A model generated the notes under the pieces. The model did no database searches and was not told where the DNA came from. It was given only the letters and a program-made list of their open reading frames with translations. Position numbers and translations under genes: made by a program. This document shows, one piece after another, positions 49,566-57,739 of a DNA stretch of 64,000 nucleotides (positions within the stretch are counted from its first letter, which is position 1; the number at the start of each line of letters is the position of its first letter). Location: assembly GCF_018361265.1 (NCBI RefSeq), contig NZ_JAFLNH010000004.1:124001-188000 (forward strand). Reading direction: 5' to 3'. Origin of the DNA: Mycobacterium sp. SM1. GTDB taxonomy: Bacteria; Actinomycetota; Actinomycetes; Mycobacteriales; Mycobacteriaceae.

Positions 49566-49585
49566 TTGCTAGTCCTTGCTAGTCC
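49566..49585. repeat. 10-bp tandem duplication
   Basis: TTGCTAGTCC occurs twice head to tail, overlapping the stop of the TrkA-type gene. Confidence 0.93.
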
Positions 49586-50241
49586 TTCGGCAGCAACAGC
49601 CGGCGCAATTCCTCCTCCGCGTCGGCGACCGCGACGAAGAGTAGCTCGTCACCGCCTTCCAGCGGCTCGTCGGCCTGCGGCACGATCACCCGCGGCCCGC
49701 GCAATATCGTCACCAGTGCCGCATCCCGCGGCAGCTGCAGCCGCCGAAGCGGTTCGCCGCGCCACGGGGTGTCCGCCGGCAGCGTGATCTCGACCAGGTT
49801 AGCCTGGCCCTTGCGGAACTCCATCAGCCGCACCAGATCTCCGACGGCGACCGCCTCTTCGACGAGCGAGGCCAGGATACGCGGGGTGGACACCGCGACG
49901 TCGACGCCCCAGGCGTCGGTGAAAAGCCATTCGTTGCGGGGATCGTTGACCCGGGCCACCACCCGGGGCACCGCGAACTCCGTCTTGGCCAGCAAGCTGA
50001 GCACCACGTTGACCTTGTCATCACCGGTGGCAGCAACCACAACGTCGAAATCTTCGAGGTGTATCGACTCCAGCACACTGAGTTCGCAGGTGTCGCCGAG
50101 CCGCCAGTGCGCCTGCGGAATAGCATCGACGTCGACGTGCTCGGGGTTGCGCTCGATCAGGGTCACGTCATGGCCGCTGTCAATGAGTTCGCGGGTTATG
50201 GAGCGCCCGACCGCGCCTGCCCCGGCGATAAGCACTTTCAT
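49579..50241 (-). CDS. ceoC: TrkA-type potassium uptake regulator CeoC
   Basis: The 220-aa cytoplasmic RCK protein regulates a K+ transporter. RCK_N begins KVLIAGAGAVGRSITRELIDSGHDVTLIE (Rossmann GxGxxG), and RCK_C occupies residues ~140-220 (QANLVEITLPADTPWRGEPL). ATG 50241 is preferred to in-frame GTG 50250. The duplicated TTGCTAGTCC sits at its stop codon. Paired with ceoB upstream, 40 bases apart. Confidence 0.93.
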   Translation of the reverse strand: MKVLIAGAGAVGRSITRELIDSGHDVTLIERNPEHVDVDAIPQAHWRLGDTCELSVLESIHLEDFDVVVAATGDDKVNVVLSLLAKTEFAVPRVVARVNDPRNEWLFTDAWGVDVAVSTPRILASLVEEAVAVGDLVRLMEFRKGQANLVEITLPADTPWRGEPLRRLQLPRDAALVTILRGPRVIVPQADEPLEGGDELLFVAVADAEEELRRLLLPKD

Positions 50242-50281
50242 CTGCACCACCCGTTAACCCCGGCGGCCGTCATCACCCGCG

Positions 50282-50953
50282 TCACGACTCGAGGTCCGCA
50301 CTAGGTGGCAAAGCGGCGATGGCAGCCGCCTCAGCGACCCGACCGGATATCGCGGCAACGTATACCTGATCGCCGGCCTGAATGACGGTTTTCGGTTTCG
50401 GCAGCAGTCCGGCACCGAAGCGGATCACAAACGCGGCGCGGGCGCTGGTGGCCGCCTCCAGGGCGCTGACCCGATGTCCCACCCAGTCTTCGTGCAAGGC
50501 GAGCTCGACGAGCGCGACGGTGCCCGTCGGGTCGCGCCACGTGGCAGCCTCGGTTTCGCCGGTCAGCGCGTGCAGCAAACGATCGGTGGTCCAGGGCACG
50601 GTGGCGACCGTGGGGATGCCGAGCCGTTCGTAGACCGCGGCGCGTTTGGCGTCGTAGATGCGCGCGACAACGCGCGCGACACCGAACGTGTCCCGGGCCA
50701 GCCGCGCCGAGATGATGTTCGAGTTATCCCCGGACGACACCGCGGCGAAGGCATCGGCCTGCTCGATGCCCGCCCGCAGCAACACATCTCGGTCGAACCC
50801 CACGCCCAGCACACGTTCGCCGGCGAATTCCGGGCTAAGCCGGTCGAAGGCGGCGTTGTCGCGGTCGATCACCGCCACCTGGTGGCCGATCCGCGACAAA
50901 CCGTCGGCCACTGACGCCCCTACCCGACCGCAACCCATGACAACTATCCGCAC
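50282..50953 (-). CDS. ceoB: TrkA-type potassium uptake regulator CeoB
   Basis: The 223-aa partner of CeoC has the same layout: RIVVMGCGRVGASVADGLSRIGHQVAVID (NAD-binding), SSGDNSNIISARLARDTFGV, and an RCK_C domain (GTVALVELALHEDWVGHRVSAL). GTG 50953 starts the protein. No membrane subunit (TrkH) lies in the window. In M. tuberculosis a large permease gene (Rv2690c) follows in the divergent direction; it is absent here. Confidence 0.93.
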   Translation of the reverse strand: MRIVVMGCGRVGASVADGLSRIGHQVAVIDRDNAAFDRLSPEFAGERVLGVGFDRDVLLRAGIEQADAFAAVSSGDNSNIISARLARDTFGVARVVARIYDAKRAAVYERLGIPTVATVPWTTDRLLHALTGETEAATWRDPTGTVALVELALHEDWVGHRVSALEAATSARAAFVIRFGAGLLPKPKTVIQAGDQVYVAAISGRVAEAAAIAALPPSADLES

Positions 50954-51505
50954 CGAAGGTCTCCTGCTCGCAGACCGTCTCGGCGACCGCGTTGGCCAAC
51001 CGATTTACGCCCAAAACGGTCCCGCCGAGGGAACGCTACCGCCATGCCCGCGGGGATCGGCCCTCGGCTGTCACGTCCGGGCTTCTCCGCCGCGGGGCTC
51101 GGTTGACTGGGCCGGTCGTTGGAGAGCAACGGGCTGAGCCACGCCCTGTAGCCCAAGCGGATCGCCCTGGCGGCGCTTGGCCCGGGGTGCTGTTCCCCTG
51201 GCCTTCGCTCCCAAGGGGATCTCCACGCTCTTTGGATCGTAGATACGTCACTCCCGGGCGGGTTCGGGGTTTCCCGCTTCAGGAATCCGCTGTGGTTAAG
51301 ATCGCCCGCTCATGCCGGCCAAGTGGGGCATCCGTGGCCGGCGGTGCTGACGAATCAGGGGGAATTGGTGAATCGCGACGCTAGCAATGCCGTGTCATAC
51401 GAACACTCGCAATCTCAGGTAGCGGCGACTTGATTTTGTGGCGTTTTCGCCCGCGTGATGGCTGTCCTGGTTACTGTTCACCAGCCCACTCGAGAAAGGG
51501 ATGCC
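50954..51505. other. Gap upstream of ceoB and dodecin
   Basis: 552 bases without a supported gene. It stands where the Rv2690c-type permease would begin in M. tuberculosis. Short low-quality frames are seen on both strands, none with family likeness. Confidence 0.5.
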
Positions 51506-51721
51506 ATGACCAACCACACCTACCGCGTGATAGAAATCGTCGGAAGCTCTCCCGAGGGTGTCGATGCGGCGACGCGCAACGCAATATCTCGCGCCGCCCA
51601 GACGATGCGCGGACTCGATTGGTTTGAGCTGCAGTCCGTCCGCGGCCACTTGGAGAACGGAACTATCGCCCATTTCCAGGTAACGCTGAAAGTCGGCTTC
51701 AGACTGGAGGATGCTCGCTAG
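51506..51721 (+). CDS. Dodecin (flavin-binding dodecamer)
   Basis: The 71-aa protein has the dodecin fold signature: YRVIEIVGSSPEGVDAATRNAI, LDWFELQSVRGHLENG with the flavin-stacking Trp, and AHFQVTLKVGF at the end. Dodecins store and protect flavins as hollow 12-mers. ATG 51506 follows GAGAAAGGG. M. tuberculosis dodecin (Rv0379) lies elsewhere in the genome, so this copy is outside its expected place. It sits at the edge of the IS256 element. Confidence 0.93.
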   Translation: MTNHTYRVIEIVGSSPEGVDAATRNAISRAAQTMRGLDWFELQSVRGHLENGTIAHFQVTLKVGFRLEDAR

Positions 51722-51873
51722 AAATCGCCGGCGAACCGGTCCTCGACGACATACTCGACCGCCTTGCGGCATTGCCACGCCCGGTTCTCCCGCAACGGCT
51801 ACCGGCTCACGGAACGGCGCCCCAAACTCCAACACTCGCCGCAGCCCGTGCCTGCGCGGGTCGTGTCCCTGCG

Positions 51874-53336
51874 GCGGTGTAAAAGGGTTCGGACGTAGGT
51901 TCCCTCCAAGACGGGAAGTCTGAGGAAAGGAGCCCACGTCCGTGTCGAAGAGGATATCGCCTGCGCAGCGGTTGCAGGCAGAGATTGATGGGGTGTTCGC
52001 CGGTGGTGAGGATTTGTCGCGTGCAGTCGAGCGGGTGGCCCAGTTGGGCGCGCAGCTACTGCTGCAGTGCGCGTTGGAGGCCGAGGTGAGCGCGTTTTTG
52101 GGCCGGGATCGCTACCAGCGGGCCGCTGCCAGCGAGGATCCGCGGGCTGGGATGCGTAACGGGTATTGCCCGACCACGGTCAAAACGACCGCCGGCCCGA
52201 TCACGCTGCAGCGGCCGAAGGTGCGCGGCACCACCGAGCGGTTCGCCAGCCAGTTGTTCGGCGCGGGGGTGACCAAGACCAACGCGCTGGAGTCGCTGGT
52301 GATCGCCGGGTTCGTGCGCGGGTTGTCGACCCGCGACGTGGAGGCCACCTTGGTCGAGGCGCTCGGCGAGGGCGCGGCGGTGTCGAAGTCGACGGTGTCG
52401 CGGGTCTGCGAAGACATCAAGACCCAGTTCGAGTCCTGGAGCCGTCGGCGCCTCGACGAGGTGGAGCTGGACTACCTGTTTTTGGACGGCAGCCATTTCA
52501 CGTACCACGCCAACGCCTCGGCCGAGCCGGTGCTGGCCGCGTGGGGCATCGACACCGACGGCAAACCGGTGTTCGTCGGGCTGGAGGCCGCCTGCAGCGA
52601 GTCCGGGGATGCCTGGGAGGGGTTTTTGCGCGGGCTCGGCGAGCGCGGGCTGGCCTGCCCGCTGCTGGTGATCAGCGACGGCGCACCGGGGTTGATCGGC
52701 GCGGTGGAGCGCACCATGGGTGCCGCGCTGCGCCAGCGGTGTCTGGTGCATCGCGCCAGAAACATCCTTGCCAAAGTGCCCAAAAACGCCCAAGCCGAGG
52801 TGAAGGCCGACTACTGGGCGATCTTCGATGTGCCCGAGAACATCGAGCCTGGCATCGACGCGGTCACCTACGTGCACAACAGGATCGACGCGTTCGCCAA
52901 GCGTTGGCGCGACTCGTATCCGGCGGCGGTGCGGTGTCTTCTTGATGACCGTGACTCGCTGACGGTCTACCTGCGGTTCCCACGCGAGCATTGGGCCCGG
53001 GTGCGCCACTCCAATTTCATCGAGCGGACCTTCGGGGAGACCCGCCGCCGAGTCAAGGTCATCGGCCGACTGCCCGGCGAGCACTCCTGCCTGAAGCTGG
53101 TGTGGGCCGTGCTCGACCGCGCCTCGGCCGGCTGGCGCGGGTTCACCATGACACCGGCCGGGCTACGGCTACTACAGGACCTGCGAAGGTCGTTGCATGA
53201 CCCACCGACCAAACTGCCGCAACGAAATTCGGAAGTACGCGCCGAAACCGGAGCGGCGCCGGCCGATGCTGTCGGCGCCATCGCATAAAATCACAATCGC
53301 AAGTGAGCGGAATCTATGCCCGAACTTTTACACCGC
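51874..53336 (+). mobile_element. IS256-family element
   Basis: The ends GCGGTGTAAAAGGGTTCGG (51874) and, read inward from 53336, GCGGTGTAAAAGTTCGG are inverted repeats of IS256 type. It carries one intact transposase. No clear target duplication was found next to the ends, so boundary shifts or adjacent deletion are possible. Confidence 0.82.
51942..53288 (+). CDS. IS256-family (Mutator-like) transposase
   Basis: The 448-aa protein has the N-terminal half with RAGMRNGYCPTTVKTTAGPI, and the DDE core: ELDYLFLDGSHFTYHA (first Asp), PLLVISDGAPGLIGAVE (second Asp), CLVHRARNILAKVP and NFIERTFGETRRRVKVIG (Glu). All three residues and the CxxH-like segment are present, so activity is plausible. GTG 51942 follows GGAAAGGAG. 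Confidence 0.94.
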   Translation: MSKRISPAQRLQAEIDGVFAGGEDLSRAVERVAQLGAQLLLQCALEAEVSAFLGRDRYQRAAASEDPRAGMRNGYCPTTVKTTAGPITLQRPKVRGTTERFASQLFGAGVTKTNALESLVIAGFVRGLSTRDVEATLVEALGEGAAVSKSTVSRVCEDIKTQFESWSRRRLDEVELDYLFLDGSHFTYHANASAEPVLAAWGIDTDGKPVFVGLEAACSESGDAWEGFLRGLGERGLACPLLVISDGAPGLIGAVERTMGAALRQRCLVHRARNILAKVPKNAQAEVKADYWAIFDVPENIEPGIDAVTYVHNRIDAFAKRWRDSYPAAVRCLLDDRDSLTVYLRFPREHWARVRHSNFIERTFGETRRRVKVIGRLPGEHSCLKLVWAVLDRASAGWRGFTMTPAGLRLLQDLRRSLHDPPTKLPQRNSEVRAETGAAPADAVGAIA

Positions 53337-53359
53337 GATTGGGACGCCACCCCTGCCCC

Positions 53360-55371
53360 GACTTCCGCAGTTCGTAGGCATATTTCGGGGTAGCGCGGAG
53401 CGATTGTGCTGGTAGGAGGCTTGCAGAGTCACCGAAACGGCGGATTCGTGTAGGCACACGAGTTCTGGCGTGTCGCTGGACTTCACCAGCGAATATGTGC
53501 TAGCAGTGTAGGGGTGTACCTGCGGGAGACGAAGCGGCGCAACCGCGACGGGTCGACGGTGTCGTATCTGCAGCTGGCGCACAGCGAACGCCATCCGGTC
53601 ACCGGGGTGCCCTCGGCGAAGGTGATCCACAACTTCGGCCGCGCTGACACCGTGGACCGCGACGCGCTGGCCCGACTGGTCGCCTCGATCTCGCGGTTCC
53701 TCGACCCGGCACAGGCGATCGCGGCCGCGCACACCGGCGAGATCGAGATCTTGGACTCGCGCCGCTTCGGCGGGGCATGGGTGCTCGACCAACTCTGGGA
53801 CCGGCTGGGTGTGGGCGCGGCGCTGCGCCGGGTCGCCGCGGACCGGCGCCTGGACGCCGCGACCGTGGAGCGGGTGCTGTTCGCGCTGGTGGCGCAGCGG
53901 GCGCTGGAACCGGGCAGCAAGCTGGGCGCCACACGGTGGGTCGCCGAACGGGTCGCGATCGCCGAGTGCCCCGGGTTTTCCGATGACGCGGCGTATCGGT
54001 CGATGGACTTTTTGCTCGCCGCGCTAGGCGAGATCGCCGCGCAGATCTTCGATTCGGTCGCGCACCTGCTCAACCTGGACGTCGACATCGTCTTCATCGA
54101 CACCACCTCCACCTACTGGGAGGTCGATGTGCCCGACGAACTGGCCGACCTGGCCCCCGAACCCGAGGTCGACGACGGCACCGCGAAAGCGGTCGAGCGG
54201 GCCGCGCGCCGGTTCGGCAAGTCCAAGGACCACCGCGACGACCGGCCTCAGGTGGTGATCGCGATGGCGGTGACCCGCGACGGAATCCCGGTGCGCTGCT
54301 GGACCTTTCCCGGCAGTGAGAGCGATCAGCGGATCATCCGCACGGTCAAAGACGATCTGGGATCGTGGAATCTGCACCGGCTGGTGTGGGTGGCCGACGC
54401 CGGGTTTGCTTCCGCGGCCAACCGCGCCTATCTCACCCGCGGCGGCGGGCACTACATCCACGCCGAGAAGCTGCGCCACACCAACGCCGAGGCCGCCGAC
54501 GCGCTGGCCCGCCCCGGCCGTTACCACGACGTGGCCGACAACCTGCGGGTCAAGGAGATTCGGGTGGCACCCGGTGGCGGCAACAACGAGGGGGTGCGTG
54601 CGGAGCGGTTCGTGGTGTGCCACAACCCGGATGCCGCCGACCGTGACGCAGCAGTGCGTGAGCGGCTCATCGAGCACCTCTCCGGGCTGATCGATGGCTC
54701 GGACGCCTGGCCGAAACGCAAGCGCGACGAGTTCGTCGGCTCCTTGAAGGGCAAGCCCGGGCTGCGCAGGCTGTTGCGGCGCACCAAGACCGGGCTGCTG
54801 CGCATCGACCGCGCCGCCGCCCAACGTGAAGCCCACTACGACGGCAAGTGGCTGCTGCGCACTTCCGACCTCACGCTTACCGCCGAGGATTTGGCCGCCG
54901 CCTACAAGCAGCTGCTCGCGGTGGAACGCGGCTGGCGCGACGCCAAGAGCTCGCTGGGGCTGCGCCCGGTCTACCACCACCGCGAGGACCGCATCCGCGC
55001 TCACGTCCAACTGTGTTGGCTGGCACTGCTTCTCATCCGCGTCGCAGAAACCCGCACCGGCGACACCTGGCGCAATCTGCGCCACGAACTCGACCGCATG
55101 CACCTGGTCACCTTCGCCACCGCCGACGGCCGCGTGGCGCAACGCTCCGCCCTCACCGGCGATCAGAAAACCATCCTCGCCGCGCTCGACCTACCCGAAC
55201 CACCCAAGTACCTCGACTTCACACCCGGCATCGACGCCGCCGTCGCCGACTGACGAACCCCGCCCGGATCGCTGGCGTCGTGTAGTAACACGACCCAAAT
55301 CGGCTCATCCCACGTTTGCGCTAGTAAACGCCCAAATCCGGCGATCCGTGTGCCCACTATCTGCGGAAGTC
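53360..55371 (+). mobile_element. IS1634-family element
   Basis: GACTTCCGCAGTTCGTAGGC (53360) and, read inward from 55371, GACTTCCGCAGATAGTGGGC are imperfect inverted repeats that bracket one large transposase gene. It starts 23 bases after the IS256 end. No target duplication was recognised. Confidence 0.75.
53514..55253 (+). CDS. IS1634-family (IS4-like) transposase
   Basis: The 579-aa transposase has the N-terminal segment YLRETKRRNRDGSTVSYLQL, the DDE residues in DIVFIDTTSTYWEV (Asp), LVWVADAGFASAANRAYL (Asp) and the YREK-like YKQLLAVERGWRDAKSSLGL (Glu), and IRAHVQLCWLALLLIRVAE. The gene is complete and in frame. GTG 53514 is the start. Confidence 0.92.
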   Translation: MYLRETKRRNRDGSTVSYLQLAHSERHPVTGVPSAKVIHNFGRADTVDRDALARLVASISRFLDPAQAIAAAHTGEIEILDSRRFGGAWVLDQLWDRLGVGAALRRVAADRRLDAATVERVLFALVAQRALEPGSKLGATRWVAERVAIAECPGFSDDAAYRSMDFLLAALGEIAAQIFDSVAHLLNLDVDIVFIDTTSTYWEVDVPDELADLAPEPEVDDGTAKAVERAARRFGKSKDHRDDRPQVVIAMAVTRDGIPVRCWTFPGSESDQRIIRTVKDDLGSWNLHRLVWVADAGFASAANRAYLTRGGGHYIHAEKLRHTNAEAADALARPGRYHDVADNLRVKEIRVAPGGGNNEGVRAERFVVCHNPDAADRDAAVRERLIEHLSGLIDGSDAWPKRKRDEFVGSLKGKPGLRRLLRRTKTGLLRIDRAAAQREAHYDGKWLLRTSDLTLTAEDLAAAYKQLLAVERGWRDAKSSLGLRPVYHHREDRIRAHVQLCWLALLLIRVAETRTGDTWRNLRHELDRMHLVTFATADGRVAQRSALTGDQKTILAALDLPEPPKYLDFTPGIDAAVAD

Positions 55372-55453
55372 AGGCCTGCGCGCCCAGGCGGCGCCTCGGC
55401 GGATCATGGCGTGGACCGCGACACACCCGGCGTGAGCTAGCAACGGCGAACGG

Positions 55454-55609
55454 TCACAGCAGCCGGTTATGCCCGGACGCGAACGCCGAGCCGCTCGCCG
55501 GGTCGGCCCAGCCGAGCGAGCCGCCCAATCCGGCATGGCCAACGCCCGGGATCAGGCCGGGAACCGGAATCGTGTGGTAGCCGAGGCGGAATGACAACGG
55601 CACCAAGAC
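55454..55609 (-). pseudogene. C-terminal fragment of a beta-lactamase-like serine hydrolase
   Basis: The minus strand reads FRLGYHTIPVPGLIPGVGHA, then GLGGSLGWADPASGSAF and HNRLL to a TGA at 55454. This is the C-terminal end of class C beta-lactamase/esterase-family proteins (the GHAGxGGS box). Serine and tyrosine active-site motifs are missing because the 5' part is gone. Confidence 0.75.
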
Positions 55610-55648
55610 AACGGCGCCAAGAGGTTGCGGTCCAGCCGTAGGCGAGGG

Positions 55649-56938
55649 CTAGCCGGCCACAAAGTAGCGCAGCCACAGGTAGGCCGCGCAGAGTGCCACG
55701 GATATCGCCGTGACCAACACCCCCTTGCGGGTGAATTCCCAAAACGAGATGGGGTTGCCGGCGCGGGTTGCTATGCCGAGCATCACGATGTTGGCGGTGG
55801 CCCCGACGGCGGTCAGGTTGCCACCCAGGTCGCCGCCGAGCGCCAGCGACCACCACAGCACGTTCTGGTGCGCCTGACCCGGCATGGTCCCTGCCAGGTG
55901 GGCGACGATCGGCGTCATCGTGGCCACATATGGGACGTTGTCGATGACACCGGACACCAGCGCCGATACCCCCAGGACCAGCATGGCCGTCAGCAGGGCG
56001 TTGCCACCGGTGGCGTGGGCCGCCAACTGGGCCAGCTTGCCGATGATGCCGGTCTTCAGCAAGGCGCCGACCATGATGAACAGGCCGACGAGGAAAAGCA
56101 GGGTATCCCATTCCACGCTGTGCAGGTAGTCCGACTGATCGAGGCGGGAGATCAGGATGAGGGCGCCGGCGGCCAGCAGCGCCACCAGGGATGGCTGAAG
56201 ATGGATTGCCGGGGAGACCACGAAGCCGGTGAGCATAGCCGCCAACACCACCCCGCACTTGACGAGCAGCCCGCGATCGCGAAGCGCCTCCTCCTCCTGC
56301 AATGACATAACGTCAGCGATTCGCTCCGCGTCGACCCGGGACAAGCCGCGGAACAGCAAGGGCGACATGGCGATGAAGACCAGCATCACGATGACCACGA
56401 TCGGCGCCATGTGCACGAGGAAGGCGGTGAACGACAGGCCGGTGTGGGCGCCGATGATGATGTTCGGCGGGTCGCCGACCAGTGTCGCCGTGCCGCCGAT
56501 GTTCGAGGCGAACACCTCGGCGATCAACAGCGGTACCGGGCTGATCGCCAGCCGATCGCAGACCAGCAGGGTCACCGGCGCGATCAACAGCACCGAAACG
56601 ACGTTGGGCAGCACGGCCGACGCGAGCGCCATCACCAGCATCAGCAGGATCATGATGCGCAGCGGGGAGCCGTTGGCGCGCTTGGCCGCCCAGATCGCGG
56701 TGTATTCGAACACGCCGGTCTGGCGCAGGATGCTGACGACGATCATCATGCCCAGCATCAGAAAGATGACATCCCAGTCGATTCCGGTCGCTTGGGAGTA
56801 AAACACATCGGGAGCGTCGATCACCGGCAACAGGACCATGAGCCCCGCACCCACCAGCGCGACCGTGGTCTTGTTGAAGCGTTCGCTGATGATCAACGCG
56901 TAGGCGACCACGAACACCGCAGCGGCGTAGAGCATCAT
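55649..56938 (-). CDS. arsA: ArsB/NhaD-superfamily anion transporter (ArsA/ArsB1 type)
   Basis: The 429-aa membrane protein has about eleven hydrophobic segments and the ion-transporter signatures LVGDPPNIIIGAHTGLSF, ASNIGGTATLVGD and NLTAVGATANIVMLGIA. Despite the name given in M. tuberculosis (Rv2684, with a paralogue arsB1 beside it), arsenite transport is unproven; only one copy is present here. Upstream lies the CBS protein gene on the same strand, 25 bases away, in conserved order. Confidence 0.9.
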   Translation of the reverse strand: MMLYAAAVFVVAYALIISERFNKTTVALVGAGLMVLLPVIDAPDVFYSQATGIDWDVIFLMLGMMIVVSILRQTGVFEYTAIWAAKRANGSPLRIMILLMLVMALASAVLPNVVSVLLIAPVTLLVCDRLAISPVPLLIAEVFASNIGGTATLVGDPPNIIIGAHTGLSFTAFLVHMAPIVVIVMLVFIAMSPLLFRGLSRVDAERIADVMSLQEEEALRDRGLLVKCGVVLAAMLTGFVVSPAIHLQPSLVALLAAGALILISRLDQSDYLHSVEWDTLLFLVGLFIMVGALLKTGIIGKLAQLAAHATGGNALLTAMLVLGVSALVSGVIDNVPYVATMTPIVAHLAGTMPGQAHQNVLWWSLALGGDLGGNLTAVGATANIVMLGIATRAGNPISFWEFTRKGVLVTAISVALCAAYLWLRYFVAG

Positions 56939-56963
56939 CGGGGCCGTTTCACCGGACGGCCGA

Positions 56964-57410
56964 TTAAAGTTTCAGTGCGGCCGCCAGCAGGCGCGATGCG
57001 GTGATCACCCCGTGCAATTTGCCGTCTTTGACCACGGCGACCAGCGGACATCTCAGGCGGGCCATGGTCTCGGCCACCTCGATAATCGTGTCGTCGGCAT
57101 TGGCCACGGGCACGATCTGTCGCTGCTGGGGCAGCACGTCGCGGATCGTCTTGCCGCTCAGCTGCTCGACGGCGTGGTCGGCCATCGACTCGTTCAACAC
57201 GGCGGCCAGTCCGGGATCGTCCTGCACATAGCCGGGCACGATGAACCGCACGACCTGGGAGGCCGGCAGCACAGCGTACGGCTTGGCGGGCGTACCGGTG
57301 ACAACCACGATTCCGGTCAGGCGGTGCTCGGCGAGAAGGCGGACTGCGTCGAGCGCATCGGAGTCGATATGCACGACCGGGAACTTCTCGTCGATGTCCT
57401 CTGCACGCAC
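56964..57410 (-). CDS. CBS-domain protein (Rv2683 type)
   Basis: The 148-aa protein has two CBS domains (VRAEDIDEKFPVVHID to FIVPGYV; IRDVLPQQRQIVPVANADDTIIEVAETMARLRCPLVAVVKDGKLHGVITASRLL). It probably senses adenine nucleotides and modulates the transporter that follows it. The start is uncertain: GTG 57410 fits the conserved part, while longer in-frame starts up to 57620 exist. The remaining upstream stretch to dxs is non-coding. Confidence 0.8.
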   Translation of the reverse strand: MRAEDIDEKFPVVHIDSDALDAVRLLAEHRLTGIVVVTGTPAKPYAVLPASQVVRFIVPGYVQDDPGLAAVLNESMADHAVEQLSGKTIRDVLPQQRQIVPVANADDTIIEVAETMARLRCPLVAVVKDGKLHGVITASRLLAAALKL

Positions 57411-57739
57411 ACCGCAACAATACTTTGGCTCCGCAGCGATTCCGGGATCGCTGCGTGCGTGGGCGCGTGGTCGCATTTCCCATCGGGTGCCGACGCGGCA
57501 GTTTGCTCGCTGATCGCGAGGACGGCAGCCGGAAGCGGCGACGCCCATGATGAACTCCCGGGTGGTATGGACAACGACGCCGACCAGACTTCCCGGCTCA
57601 CCGGGCACCAACATTATCAAGATGCCGGCCGGTACGCCTGTCGAGGGTTCTGGTCGTCACATCGCAGCGGTCCAAGAGCGGCCCGCGGTTCGTCGCGGCT
57701 TTCGCGAGGAGACCCCGGCTGCCTGCGTACACTGGCGGG
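57411..57739. other. Divergent gap between CBS gene and dxs
   Basis: 329 bases that must hold the promoters of both. A minus-strand frame open to 57620 may be an N-terminal part of the CBS protein. Nothing else is recognised. Confidence 0.4.
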
